A stretch of 64,000 nucleotides of DNA from Taudactylus pleione (GCA_031769625.1 JAUIMM010000702.1:1113001-1177000), one strand, 5' to 3'; shown: positions 31,383 through 43,779, numbered from the stretch's first letter. Notes: generated from the sequence alone by a model not told the origin. Program-made: numbers and translations.

Positions 31383-33911
31383 TTAGATAATGAAAAAAGT
31401 AAGAATGGGATATGGAATGTCTTTCTTGAAGTTCTGCAAAAGATTGGGGAGCAAACCCACCTGAGATATGCTGAAAACAGGTAACTCCAGCTGAAGTCCA
31501 GAAAGAGGCCATGTGCAAAGATTGGCCCAGAGGAAAATAAGGGAGGTGCCATATGGGTGTTTGGGGGAGGGATAAGTAAAGAGGTTGAACTTTGTGGCCA
31601 GAGAGTCCCATACAGACAAAGTGAGGGTGACCGCGGAAATCGACAGTGCAGCTGAGGATCTGTGCTTACGGAGAAGCCAAGGTTGGTTTGATATTGCGTC
31701 CACCTCATTCAGCTCGCTTTCTAGGTCCACCCAACATCTGGTACCCTTGGGGGAGTGCCAAGCCACCAATTGACTAATGCATGTGGCCTGGTAGTATTTC
31801 GTAATGGTCAGCAGACCCAGACCACAGTCGGATGATCGCTGGAAATGGATTACCCTACTTAGATGTGGCTTCCGAGAGTTCCATATGAATTTACCAAAGG
31901 AGGTTTGTAGGGAAGCAAGAACGCGGGTGGGGACTGTGACCGTGAGGGTTTGGAAGAGATATAGTAATTTAGGGATGACATTCATCTTGAGTGCATTTAT
32001 ATGTCCTATCAAGGATATATAGTATTTCTGCCATCTAGACATGTCTTGATCGATAGCCCTGAGAAGAGAGAAAAAGGCAGTGTATAATCGATCATAGGAC
32101 TTGGTTAAGTGAATACCAGGGTACTTCAAGGTGTCTTTCCGCCAAGTGAAACAGAGGTTTAATTGTAGAACAGTTATAGGTGACTTTGGAATGTGCAAAG
32201 GAGGCACTTCAGGCTTGTCATGATTGATTTTATACCCGGAGAAGAGTCCATAAATGCATAGTTCTCGAAAAAGTTCGGAATGACAATTAAGGGCTGGACA
32301 GGGTAAGAAGAACATCATTAGCAAAAAGGGAAATTTTGTAGTGAGACTTCCCTACTGTGATGCCGGATATGTCAGGATTAGTCGAAATTTGAAATCCAAG
32401 AGGTTCAATAATTAAAGCGAAGATAAGTGGGGAAATTGGGCACCCTTGCCTAGTCCCGTTTGAAATGCTGAATGAGTCTGAGAGAAGGCCCCCTGCTAGA
32501 ACAGAGGTGGAAGGGTTGTGATATAGGGCTGTGCAGCCTGTAAAAAATTGCCTCCAAGGCCAAAATGCCAGAATGTCTAGCATAAAAGGCCAAGACACCC
32601 TGTCAAAGGCCTTTTCCGCATCAAGAGCTAGAAGCAGGGATGGTAGTTTGACAATGTTAATGTGGTGGATTAAATCTGCCGTGCATCTGGTGTTATCTAG
32701 GGCCTGACGAGTTGGCACAAAGCCCACCTAGTCTGGGTGAATAAGTGAAGGGAGGATGGGATTCAACCTGATGGCAAGAATTTTAGCAAAAGCTTAAGAT
32801 CCGTGTTTAATAAGGAGATTGGGCGATAATTAGTGACCATTTGGGAATCCTTGTCCAGTTTGCCCTTCTAGTATCAGGGTGAAAAAAATTATTTTCTAGG
32901 AGTTGGTTAAAGTTAGCCGTGAGGTAGTGAATAAGAGACACCTGGAAGGTTTTGTAGTAGGAAAAGGGAAAACCGTCCGGAACTGGGGCTTTGGAAGGTT
33001 TCTGAGTCTTGAGAGCATTGGAGACTTCCTCTTCAGTAATTTGGAGGCTTAACGCGGTTGAGGTCAAGAGATCAATTTTCGGAAGGGTACATGGGCCTAA
33101 TTATTCTGATACAGAGGGAGAAGAGTCGGATGAGTGGCTGGAACATTCATGAGCATTGTAAAGCTGACTATAGTATTCTTTGAATAGAGAATTAATTTTG
33201 GAGGGGATATAGTTTAGGGAGCCCGAAGAATCTTTAATTGCTGAAATGGCTGAAGCGGCTTTATGAGCCTTTAGACAATTAGCGAGAAGGGTATCCACCT
33301 TATTGCTTTTCTCAAAGAACCATTGGTTTAACCACTGTAAAGACTTTTTGATCTTCTCTGATAAGATTGCATTAAGGGCTGATTTTGCGATCATGAGCTG
33401 TCTGTAAATAGCATCAGTGGGGGTACGTTTGTGTTGAGCTTCCAATTTGTGGACCTGATCTGTGAGATTTTGTAGGAGTTGTTTGTGTTCTTTGTTTCTG
33501 TGTGAGGTATAACTAATAATATGGCCCCGAAGAACAGATTTGTGGGCTTCCCACACTAGGGGAGAACAACCGGATGTCGAAATGTTTAAAGATAAATAAT
33601 CTTTTAAAATCGTATTCATCTTAGTTTGGAATTGGGGGATTTTTAAGAGAGTCTCATTGAGGTGCCATGGTGGTCAGGAGACTGGGATGTCCAGAAAATT
33701 GAAGGAAGAGGTTATGTTTAGTGTTACTAGAGGAGTACAACACAGTGGAGAAGCTCCTAGAAAGCAGCGAAGGGTGTCCACGGTGTTGGAAGTGGGTTTT
33801 TTGTAGTAGGACAATATCAGCCTTAAGGCAACGAAGGAAGCAGAACAAATGAGAGCGTTTTTGCGGGGTATTTAGGCCCTGAACATTCATAAAAGCTATG
33901 GTCACCAGCAT
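31383..33911 (-). pseudogene. L1 ORF2 (endonuclease and reverse transcriptase), broken
   Basis: 33911-33654 gives the endonuclease start TIAFMNVQGLNTPQKRSHLF and DIVLLQKTHF. The usual LQETH Glu is Lys, so a catalytic residue is lost. The frame then jumps to the linker at 33619-33101 (WEAHKSVLRGHIISYTSH), so most of the endonuclease domain is deleted. 33067-32807 carries KPSKAPVPDGFPFSYYK. 32727-32287 carries the reverse transcriptase: GFVPTRQALDNTR, ALDAEKAFDRVSW, GTRQGCPISPLIF and SLFANDVLL, with Asn in place of the second catalytic Asp. 32324-31383 carries YPGIHLTKS and LKMNVIPKLLYLFQTL. The cysteine-rich C terminus is absent. Several frameshifts separate the pieces. Confidence 0.85.
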
Positions 33912-34696
33912 TGTAGTGATAAATCAATCCCACAAACAGTTGATTAGGAGGTGCAAGTGAAAAGGGAGAGAGAAATGAAGAGGGGAGGAAGTGGAATGGG
34001 AGAGGAGAACGCAAAAAATGAAAGGGCAAAGAGAGAAAGAGAAACAAAAAAAAAAGGAAAAAGTATAAGAGAAATGTGAGAGGGGAAAGGGTTGTGTGCA
34101 GGAACCCAACTGGCAATGCGGAGGAGTGTGCACACAAAAATTAGGACACTAATGTCCAAGAAGGTGGAGGTAATGCAACCTAAAACACCTTGGAAAATAG
34201 AATTAAATGTAAAAAATTTAAAATAAAAATATATATTTTAAGTGAACAAGAAATAGACACAATTGAGAAGGGAGAAAAACTATATGTCGGTAATTAAATT
34301 AACTCCCCTACAGAAGGGATTGCTACAATTAAAACTAGTGGGGTCACTGAGGGGAGCGCTGCCCACTCACTTGGAACGCCTATGGTCAAAACAGTAGTGA
34401 AGTTGCAGGAGAAAGAGCCACCATAGGGCCCCGAAGTAAAACGCAATTACATTACATAACATAGAAAATAGTGCTTAGAGAAAATAAAAAATAAAAAAAG
34501 GAAAGGCAAATCGCTAGACATCAGAAGAAACATATTCTAGGAAATATGACCACAATTATGTAACATAATACAGAGATTCAATACAGCAATCCTTGGAAAT
34601 GTCCAAAAAATAAAAGGGGATAACAACTATAGAACAATTTCTAGGCACAGGAACAGGACCAAAGAACAGGACCAAAGGGTAGAAAGAGTGGGTCCC
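33912..34696. other. L1 inter-ORF and degraded sequence
   Basis: Between the ORF1 stop and the ORF2 start. The minus strand is pyrimidine-rich near 33950-34100. No protein motif is seen. Confidence 0.5.
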
Positions 34697-35318
34697 TCAT
34701 GAAGCGTTGACATCACCTCCCAGGGGTGGACCAGACTCCTCCAGGTGTGTTAGTAAGTCCTTGCTTTCCCGAATGTCCCGAATAAAGACAGACTTGCCAT
34801 TTTGATCCGCAATGAATTTGAAGGGGAAACCCCAGCGGTATCTGATGCTCCGGTCACGGAGTGACTTAGTCAGGTACCGGAAGTCTCTGCATTTGGCAAT
34901 CGTTAGAGGAGCCAAGTCATGGTAAAATTGTAATTTGGCATTGTTTTAGAGGACATAGGGCTTGCCTTTAGTGGGAGCGAGGACAAATTCCTTTTCCTTG
35001 TAACTGAGGAAGCGCATTACTACATCTCTTGGCGGTTCATTGTCCCTCAGTTTGGGTCGAAGGGCGCGATGTGCTCGTTCCAGAGGGAGCTTCTGAGTGC
35101 CAAGGTCTAGTAGTAGAAATGAAAAAAGGTTGTGTAGATAGGGTTCAAGAGCTTCTGCAGTCACAGACTCTGGGATGTTGCGATTACGGATGTTTTTTCT
35201 ATGCTCCCTGTTTTCCAAGTCTTCATTTTTGATGCAAAGATCCGAGAGTTCTGAAACTATATGGTCCAGATCCCTGCCTGCATCCAGGAGTGTATCTAGG
35301 GATCTGAGTGCCCCTGGC

Positions 35319-36268
35319 AAACTAATGGACGGGTTTCCCCCTCCCCCATAATTTTTTAATAATTATACTATACATTAAATAAGTACTTAAAATGATTCCC
35401 CAGCTACCCCCCTATGCAGTGCCCCCAGTAGTAGTCCCCCTATACAGTGTCCCCAGTTGTAGTCCCCACTATGCTGCCTTGCCCCCAGTAGTAGTCCTGT
35501 CTATGCATTGCCCCCAGTAGTAGTCCCCTCCATGCTGCATTGCCCCCAGTAGTAGTGCCCTTATACAGTATACCCAGTAGTAGTCCACCTATGCTGCATT
35601 GCCCCCAGTAGTAGTCCCCCTATGCTGCATTGCCCCCAGTAGTAGTCCCTTCTATTTGGTGCCCCCAGTAGTGGCTACCCCCCCATAAAGTGCCCCCAGT
35701 AGCGGCCACCAGCTATACAGTGCCCCCAGTAGCGGCCCCCCATATTTGGTGCCCCCAGTAGTGGCCATACATCCCCATAAAGTGCCCTCATTGGCGGCCA
35801 CCAACTATACAGTGCCCACAGTAGTGCCCCCCCCCTATTTGGTACACCCAGTAGCAGGCACCCCCCCATAAACTGTCCCCAGTAGTGGCCACCAGCTATA
35901 CAGTGCCCCCTAGTAGCACCCCCATGCCAGGCTTACACACACACCGAAGAAAAAAATACACACTTTACCTGATCCCCATTCCTGACGCGACTGATGCTGT
36001 CTGCTCCTCCCATCTCTCCCATCACTCCTTCCAAGGACGCAGCAGCCAATGAGAGTCTGTATGACCCCTCATTGGCTGGCTGCTATAATAAACACACAGC
36101 TACTGCTGGCAGCTGTGTGTTTGTAAACTGTGCAAGGCAGACCGCTATCACTGCGGTCTGCCCTACACTTGTGGGGCACGGGGGACTAGCGGTGGGCTAG
36201 TTCGACCCCTGGGGTAGTCCAACTCTTGGCTGCTGGTGGCACTGCCGGATAGTGTCTCCCTTTGGCCG
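35319..36268. mobile_element. 950-bp insertion in L1 ORF1 with 11-bp flanking repeat
   Basis: GTGCCCCTGGC occurs at 35308-35318 and 36269-36279, and L1 ORF1 coding continues across when the insert is removed. The left half is a minisatellite (35400-35920). The right half has inverted-repeat sequence around CAGACCGC/GCGGTCTG, AAACACACAGCT and CAATGAGAGTCTGTATGA. It resembles (in reverse) the 5' part of the hAT at 58386, including a GTTCGACCCCTG end. Neither an L1-like poly(A) nor matching hAT ends are present on both sides, so the class is open. Confidence 0.55.
35400..35920. repeat. ~30-bp minisatellite (CCCCCAGTAGTAGTCCCC)
   Basis: Units of about 28-36 bp built on TGCCCCCAGTAGTAGTCCCC, changing to TGCCCCCAGTAGCGGCCACC in the right half. 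Confidence 0.9.
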
Positions 36269-36408
36269 GTGCCCCTGGCGAGTGCCATCCAGGCCAATGG
36301 GTAGATAAGCCCCTGCCTGCATCATTCAACGCTTTCTACATATTATCTTGGTGGGACTCCAGTCTGGTAGTTCTGGCGGCAAGAGTGGATATGTCAGATT
36401 TGAACATA

Positions 36409-36869
36409 GGGCCTGATTCAGACACGCTCGCTAAGAAGTGTTCACATGCAGCCAGCCAGTGTTAGCATTCTGCACATGTATATGTATCACAGTGCATGTG
36501 CGTGAACCAGTCCGAGTGATCGGGAAGAGGTGTGAACGCAGGCGTGCCTGAGTGTCTTAATGCCATTTAAGAGGTGTGCATAATTAAGAGGCAGCATCAT
36601 AGTACATGTCACATGGCTGAATTTTACACTGAAGCGCTTTCAGTGCGTGCGGTAGGGTATGGTCAACCACAAGCACTGCGTATGCATCCGATGATACTCG
36701 ATGTTACTGATAATTGCATACACTTCCTGGAGATGACGTTCGCAAGTGGGTGTCTTAAGTGGGCATCTACATACACAGAGTGATAGTGGGCATGCTAATG
36801 CCTTGCATTGCGATCACCTGTCTTGCTGAATTTGCATACGCAACTAGCGAGTGGATCTGAATTGAGCCC
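36409..36869. mobile_element. Harbinger-like MITE inserted in L1 ORF1
   Basis: GGGCCTGATTCAGACACGC at the left and GGATCTGAATTGAGCCC at the right are degenerate inverted ends of the window-wide family. Flanks are ATA and AAA, a possible eroded 3-bp duplication. L1 ORF1 sequence resumes on both sides. Confidence 0.7.
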
Positions 36870-37254
36870 AAAGTTTCAAGCGAGACCTTGAGATCTGTGA
36901 TTAAATAGCGGAGAGCCTGGATATCCTCTTTTGTAGATGGAGCAGGGGGAGAAGGTTTTATCCATATCTGCCAGGGGAGGAGAAGGGGGACCCCTAAGTT
37001 GACTAGATTTAGCACCCCTGGAGAAATATCACCGCCCCCTTGTTTAGATATTTTAGCTGTGGACTTCTGTATGGACAAAAAGGCCCAGGCAAGAGCAACA
37101 GGGAGGAACAGTACCCATAGGGAAGCACAGAGGACACCAGGTGTAAGAAAAAGACCATGTTACAGCTAAACAGCCTGGAGGGGGTAAATGGGAAACTTGC
37201 TTTGGGAGAGGATGGGGACAAAACACCCAGGGGACCAATGTCGTCCCGCACTAG

Positions 37255-37605
37255 GTAGCCATCAACAGGTACAGCAAAACCATGTTACATTAGGCAGTAC
37301 CCTAGGTAGTTGTAAGTAGGTATGGCGATGCTATATAATAGTAGGTTGTGTCATAGGTAGCAAGTTATAGATATAGCAAAACTGTATTATGGTAGGCTGT
37401 ACCCTAGGTAGCCGTCAAAAGATAAAGCAAGACTGTATTATAGTAGGTCGTACCCTAAATAGCCAGAAATAGATATAACAAAACTGTATTATAATAAGCT
37501 AAACCCTAGATGGCTATTATTAGTTATAGCAAAACAGCAACATAGTAAGGTGTACCCCAGATAGCAAGTAATAGATATAGCAAAACTGTACTATAACCAC
37601 TAAAA
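37255..37605 (-). repeat. ~60-bp tandem repeat in the L1 leader
   Basis: About six units with the words TACCCTAGGTAGC and ATATAGCAAAACTGTATTAT recur every ~60 bp. They lie upstream of ORF1 on the minus strand, where some LINEs carry repeated promoter monomers. A promoter role is inferred only. Confidence 0.7.
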
Positions 37606-38250
37606 AGACCCTAGTGTAAGCTGTATCACTAAAGTCAGATGTGGCTGGGCTACTAATAAAAGGGTGGGGAGAGACAGCTGGCACTCTGTTCTAAGCCTGC
37701 AGCACTCACCCCAGCCTGGACCTGAGGTGAAAGGAGAAGGTCCCAGGAGGCCAAGATGGTGGAGGTCCACAGCCTGTTAATTAATAGTGAAGGCACACTT
37801 AGCCAGCATCTGGGTCCAGCCCTGGGTAGATCCCACAGCAGGTGAAGCCAAAACACTCCACACAGGTGATGGGGGAAGTCGGGAGGTGTGCAGCAGTCAG
37901 TCATGTGGGTCCACGGGCAATACATCTGCCACCACTGAGCCTGGTATTCTGCAGGTATTCAGAACCGGAGCGCTATGGAGCCTTTGAACATTGGTGAGGG
38001 TGTCCACGGTGAGACTCGAGCCTGGCGTCTCAGCTTGTGGTGAAGGCTGCAACCCACAAAGCCACTGGAGATGACTCCCAGCTCCACAGCTCGATCACCA
38101 CAGTGGTCTCCAAGAAGGGCTGGGTGGATGGAGAAATAGGAGCAGCCGTATATAAGGGCTAAAAGCTGAGTTATATAAGGGCTAGTCAGGAGCTCAAGGG
38201 AGAGACATCCGTCCGGCTTGCTCGCTAGGCCACGCTAACTATAATTTGTT
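37606..38250 (-). other. probable L1 5' untranslated region
   Basis: No open frame of interest. Position and orientation suggest the L1 leader. A TTATATAAC-type word lies near 38170. Confidence 0.4.
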
Positions 38251-38392
38251 GTCATTTTGAGGAAAAAGAAACTGTAGGAAAAGGAAACACTGGAACAGTA
38301 AATACAGAATTTCACCTACTGATATTTTCCTGACCTCATAAACTTATGTTTAAAATGCTACTCATAGCTTGTTAGTAAATTACTGTATATAA

Positions 38393-38934
38393 GGCCTGAT
38401 TCAGCAAGGATCGCTATTGCAATCGCAGTAGCAATCACGCACGCAGTTCTGCTGCAAAAGTATGCTAATAATTGCAATCGCAAAGCACTCTCACTGGCAA
38501 CAGTAGACACCTACTTCCCCTTTTGCACAGCTGTAATACCTTGCAATCCAGCCAAAACATCAGTAACATCAAAGTACATCAGAGGAGCCACTTGCACATT
38601 TAAGGCAGATCTGACCCTACAATTAAATTGCTAATTTTCCTGCACGTAGTGAGAGTTCATGCTGCGCATGCCATCATAGTGGCTAATTTATGCACGCCCC
38701 TGCAACGGCGTTCAAACGCACAGGCAAGCCTGCATTTCTCCGACCACCCCCTCATCACCACCCCCAAATGGTACTTCCTGTCAATCACTCTGTGATGGGT
38801 CTGCGAAGTCACTGTGATCGCAGACCCGTTCGCAGTGGTGCCTTCGCGCACGCGAACTGTGATGCATGTGCAGTGATAAACAATCAGCCATCTGCATTTG
38901 CTTTAGCAGTTGCGATCCTTGATGGATCAGGCCC
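38393..38934. mobile_element. Harbinger-like MITE (TSD TAA)
   Basis: GGCCTGATTCAGCAAGGATCG and GCGATCCTTGATGGATCAGG are terminal inverted repeats, and TAA flanks both sides (38390-38392, 38935-38937). The interior has the GCGATC and GCGCATGCC words of the family. Confidence 0.8.
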
Positions 38935-39219
38935 TAATCTTGCTATTAGTTGACTTGACAAAAACCTCATATGTTGCCTTTTGCTTATGTTTTCTTATCC
39001 TATAAACATTAAGGGCCTGATGCTAAGTTGCACGCAAAAGCGCACACAGCAATGTCTTTGGCGGTCGTTCATGCAATGGCTTACAAACACTATCCTTGTG
39101 TACATCAAAGAGGCCGATGTACAAGGACTGAGACAACCATGAATGCAAAACTACCTTATATGCACCATCGGTTGCTGCCCCCTTTGCGCATGATGTAATG
39201 CCTTCGTACATAAGTGGAC

Positions 39220-40300
39220 GGGGCCGCTGGCGCCTGGAACTACTGCAGTGCCCCGAGCATTTTCAAGATGCTCCGGGCAGCTCTAATTATGGCAGGGTGT
39301 CTGCCAGCAGCGTCCAATGGACGCCACAGGCAGCACAGCTGCAGTGATACTGGCTGCACAGTGCCGTTCCAGGCACCCTACAACCAGCGCCTTGAGAAAG
39401 CCCGCTTCCAGCGAAACGCGCGTCGGCTTGTTAGCTGGGGGACCCCAGTGCGCACTGGGGATCCCTTTACCAGATACCCGTCTTTTGAGAGCACACTTAC
39501 TACAGGTACTGCCGCTATCTTCTCCTTCTCTGCTCTCTCATTAGCTGCCTGCTCGGTTAACCTGTGCGCTGCCTAGAGCAACAGGGAAATCACCCATGCA
39601 GTAGCACTAATAGCAGAGGCAGTCTACACTGTTTCTATGTATGCCTGGTGACAGTGAAACTCATTTCACATCCTCTGATTTCATTGATATGGAACAGCAG
39701 CATCTGACCCCTAAGTGCATACGTTCTGTATTTCAAACCTATAAAACACATGATATGCTCTCATACATTTAATAGAGGGACGCCTCTATGTATACAATAT
39801 ACTCATATATCTTTTTGATGAAACGGGGTTAATTATTGATTGTGGTATACAGCTTTTTAATCATGTTATGTCTTGTTGACAAATGTATGCTATATATGTT
39901 TTGTTATGTTTGATTTTCGCCATGTTTATGAGGAATATAGTACTAATTATTATTATTATTTCTGTTGCGAGTTTTTGGTCAAGAGCCATTTGTGGTAATT
40001 ATTTACCATATAATTTGATGATTACTAATCCCTCACATTATTTCTGAGGAGGAGGATTTTCCAAGTAGATATATCCCAGAATGGTCTCCATGACCATATA
40101 ACACTGGGACTTAGTAGGTTAGTAATTACTTTTTCTACTATCCATCCCACTGCGCAACACGATTTTGAGATATTTTTGTATTGTGACTGTCTTTTTTGTT
40201 TTGTGTTATGTGTTGTACAGTGATTGCGTGATTCTTGCCTATAGACTTAGCATTGATTTTAGTAATATCGATTAAAATTTTTATTTTTATTCATTCTTTT
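39220..40300 (+). mobile_element. PLE-derived terminal sequence
   Basis: GC-rich leader-like sequence leads to the motif CCTTGAGAAAG...GAAACGCGCGTCGG at 39389-39427. It is followed by AT-rich sequence resembling the 3' part of the PLE at 30800-31260 in layout. No coding remains. Boundaries are estimates. Confidence 0.4.
39389..39427 (+). ncRNA. hammerhead-like motif
   Basis: GCC and GGC can pair as stem I, CGCT and AGCG as stem II (loop TCC), followed by GAAACGCGCGTC. The GTC before the pairing GGC fits a hammerhead cleavage triplet. The first core segment CTTGAGA departs from CTGANGA, as in the PLE copy at 30806. Confidence 0.4.
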
Positions 40301-40653
40301 CTTATGCTGTAATTCAGTGTAATTTTCTGTCTGGGGTGTGCCTCACTTTTTGGGGTCCTTTTTTCTCTTTTCTTTTTACCCTACAACCAGAAGCAGTTGT
40401 GTGGTGGTGACAGTGCTGTCCACAGAGCCCTGCGCTCTGTGCAGCCACACCGGTCGCACACCCATAGTTATAGCCCTGCCTACAGGTCACCACCCTGGAA
40501 CGCTCATCACTTTTTCGCCACCAATCTATAGCAACAGCACCTTTGTGTGTACAGTCTGTGTAACGCACGTGCCGTAGGGGTATTTCGAAATTTTTGTACA
40601 TGTGCAGTTGCAAATAATTGCTATGTGAACATCGGCATTGTGTGAAGCCCAGA

Positions 40654-42619
40654 ATCAGTTCTTAAATATGCTACTAAAGCAAGGAGATAAAAAAATGATT
40701 ACGTATACAGACGATACAAAATGATTACTGCCAAACATATAAAATAACATGAGAAAGCTAGGGTGGCCAAGAGATCGGCCGGGCTACAGTAAAAGAGTAA
40801 ACATGTCTAAGAATGAGAATATGGCCATGCCCCATTGGGTGCCCTCTGCAGTAGCTGCATGCTGCGGCTTTGCATGGCTGCGCCTTCTTGTAGATTTTGT
40901 TACATGCTCATGGAAGACTCGGATTCCCCACCTCTCTGCATCCTTGTAAAGACCTAACAGTTTTGTAAAAAGTCTGTAATTGCTTTCTCTCCACTATTAA
41001 ATACCTTTTTTCTAGCACCTATTTTTAGGCAGTCCAGTAAGTGCAACTCCTAGTGCAGTAAGATGGTGTCAGTTGCAAAAAGAGTAAAATTTGGGGTATG
41101 CTCTAAAGTACGCCTGTGTGACAGATGGACAAATAGTTACATTTGTACATACAATTGCTGTCTAGCTACACTTTTTTACAGATTGTAAATGTCCCCATTA
41201 TCCTCAAATTGTATGTCCATTTCCATTTCAAATTAGCTATTTAATTAAGCATAATCAAATAAATAATCAAAAAAGAAGTAGTCAGTGAAAGCTGGAACAT
41301 GCAGAATAATTATATAATCATGTAACTGCGTATAACACCCGTTTACTCTACATGGAAGTGCATTATCTAATAGTTCTTGGCATATATTTATTTAGATTTT
41401 GATGGGTGAGGACATATGGTAATACAGTACATGTCAAAGACTATGTAAACTTCCTTTAAAGTATGCAAGACATGGAAGAAAATTGTTGGTGAACAGGATA
41501 TTCAATGGGGCACTACTAATGTACAATCATTGCATCAGTCATGAGCCAAAGTGGCTTCAATTCAAGAACCGAGGGGGAAAAAATGATGTGTTAACTTATT
41601 TGTTGTGAAAAGGATTAAAGTGGAACGGGTATTTTCAGTTACATATACTGTGTATAAATGATCATCTGTATAACATTGTTGTCCTGACAAGCAGATGTTG
41701 ATAAGTGGTTCTGCATTTCTCGCTGGATTTTGGGGATGTGAAACTGCAGAAATATAAAACTCAATAAATAAAATAAAAACACACCCAATTCTCTGGCATA
41801 CCGTCCCTCATGAATCTTGTTACATAGAGAACAGCTGATATCTCCAGATTTATGTCATTCACAAAATTTAATAAATCAGTTAAAATATCAAATGTATCAT
41901 TACCACTATATATTCTATACTATTACTACTACTATGACTACTAATATGCTGTACATTATGATCTTACGGGTCTATTTAGCCTTTTACAGAAGACAGTAAC
42001 TGTCAAGGACTGAAAAGCATTTCCCGGTAGGTCGGTGCCCTCATGGGCTGACTGATGTCTTTTTGGGGTTATTAACCCATCATTTTTTTTCACCTAGGAC
42101 AGTTGTGTGTTGAAGTAGGGCGTGGGTGGTTTGGGAGTCTGTTTGCAGCCTGGGCTCACCAAGACCGGCCCTGGCTATTACTGGCCAGTACCATCACTGT
42201 TCTGGTTCCTGGTGGTTTTGATGATAACAAAATTGAGATTTAAAAAGGCAACAGCCTATGAATAATTAGCTGACCGGCTGATTGACAACTTTTTGGATCT
42301 TTTTGATTATATTAAAGGCATCAAAACTCCAGAAATGCTGCCGACATTTCATGTGCTTTTTGGGGGCAAGTCTTTGGTCTGGGACTATTCTTGCTTAATG
42401 ATGCTCTCATGCTCCTTGTACTGCACACACATGGAAAAATAGGCAATCATTTTGAGGTACAAGATATTTAAATGAGATGGAAAAAATGGACGGGGTGCAT
42501 TCATTGGGCATTTCTGTTATAGCAGGGAGCGACAGAGTTTTATTACCCCTCTGAAAACAGGCTGGTTTTACATTTGTAGTTAGCAGAGATTGGGCCTATA
42601 TTTTTAGAATGATGCCATT
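40654..42619. other. unannotated DNA
   Basis: I see no gene, tandem repeat or named element over this ~2 kb. Open frames are short and without bias. Confidence 0.4.
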
Positions 42620-43025
42620 GTACCGGGTTTGGCATATTTTCTTGACATTCATAATGTCAACATTAGAATGCTGGCATGCAGCATGTCGACACATTTAGCA
42701 TGTTGACATTGATAAAATGTTGACATGCCCAGAATAGCGACAAAACAGTTGGTTGGGGTGCTACGATCATTTTCCTCCATTCTGCTACGGCGGTGTAGCG
42801 GGGTCTTGCAGGTTTGGCTGTGCCAGATGATGCTAACCACTATAACTAGCTCTAACCCTAACCATAACCTTAATAACCCTTACCCTATCCTTCCCCCCGC
42901 AGCGTAACCATAACCCTCCCCCAAAAGCATAACCCTAATGTCATCATTCTTCATTTCACATCAACATTTCAGATGTCGACATTGTGAACATCATCATTCT
43001 GCAGATGTTAGCATGTTGCATGCTC
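42620..43025. mobile_element. MITE with TGTCGACATT-type ends
   Basis: CATTCATAATGTCAACATT and further ATGTTGACATT/ATGTCGACATT words lie at both ends in inverted arrangement, and the middle has TAACCCTAACC-like words. The reverse complement of the same arrangement occurs at about 53930-54467. No coding region. Confidence 0.55.
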
Positions 43026-43779
43026 TCTGGAATGAGGAAAGAACTACATTAGATGCTAAGCTTATTGTTATTACCCATTGTGGATTACAAATACATGCAT
43101 GTTATAGGTCAGTGATCATCCAGCAACAGAGTACTCAAGAGACAACAGAACTTCAATGACTGAACTTTGTGGGAACTTTAGAGTAAAACACTGAACAGTG
43201 TTGAGGTTTTGGCTAAATCTACTGAGTACTAATCTGTGTTGCTATTACTGTATATCCATGTTTTGCAAAGGTTAATGTGTTTTTAAACTAAGTATAATAT
43301 ATTTAAAAAAAATTAGAAATTGCCTTTTTCCTTGTTATAGCCAAATAAGTGCTGCTGCAGCAAAGATGAAGAAACCTGTTTAACTAAAGAAGGCCGTTTA
43401 ACTATTGGAAGTAGTTATTCACTACTGTAATGCTAACTAATGTGTTGAATTTGCTATATTACTGTATTTTTGCACTGCAATCTCCTTTTAGACGTATAGT
43501 GATCATTATTTTCATACAGTGATCTTCCCTCAATCTACGTCCCCCTAACCCCCTTTAATAAATCTACTTGATTATTCTATTTACCAAGGCAGTCACATTA
43601 TGTCAAGTCTGATTCAGAGACTAAGTCGCACACAGATATGAAAGTGTCGCATATCAAAATGATCAGCAAAGTCTCCTGGTGCGTCCTAGACGCAGAGCAT
43701 TGCGACTTAGACATATTTATAGCAAAAAGTCTCACGGGTCCTGGCGTGCCAAGAAGGGCTGTTTGGCACAACTGCAGCA
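43026..43779. other. unannotated DNA
   Basis: Only a fragment resembling a MITE end (GTCTGATTCAGAGAC at about 43600) is noted, without a partner. Confidence 0.35.

Larger units (their letters stand above)
34697..37078 (-). pseudogene. L1 ORF1 (coiled-coil RNA-binding protein), split by two insertions
   Basis: Pieces in order: 37078-36870 with SIQKSTAKISKQ and KEDIQALRYLITDLKVSLET; 36405-36280 with FKSDISTLAARTTRLES and KALNDAGR; 35318-34946 with LRSLDTLLDAGRDLDHIVSE, LENREHRKNIRNRNIPES and RAHRALRP, PRDVVMRFLSYKEKE; then 34915-34697 with CRDFRYLTKSLRDRSIRYRW and GFPFKFIAD. These are the coiled coil, RRM and C-terminal domain of vertebrate L1 ORF1p. Removing the inserted elements at 35319-36268 and 36409-36869 brings the pieces together in the expected order, though not perfectly in frame. 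Confidence 0.8.
31270..38250 (-). mobile_element. L1-type LINE, near full length, decayed and interrupted
   Basis: On the minus strand, from right to left: a leader with tandem repeats (37255-37605), ORF1 pieces (37078 to 34697), then ORF2 pieces (33911 to 31383). The 5' end is placed near 38250, where CCGGACGGATGTC-type GC-rich sequence begins. The 3' end is near 31270, without a clear poly(A). Two later insertions sit within ORF1 (35319-36268 and 36409-36869). Confidence 0.75.
39013..40653. mobile_element. possible MITE with a PLE-derived insert
   Basis: A left end GGGCCTGATGCTAAG (39013) and a distant right end with GAAGCCCAGAATCAG (to about 40653) might be an eroded family member. A block from about 39220 to 40300, with a hammerhead-like motif, lies between them. 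The pairing of the ends is weak. Confidence 0.3.

Noticed and set aside
33823..34159. Overlapping hydrophobic minus-strand ORFs
   Set aside because: They are in different frames across a purine/pyrimidine-skewed part of the L1 and carry no recognisable domain.
42840..42930. Telomere-like TAACCC repeats
   Set aside because: The TAACCCTAACC words are few, irregular and part of a MITE interior that recurs in reverse at 53930-54467. It is not a telomere.
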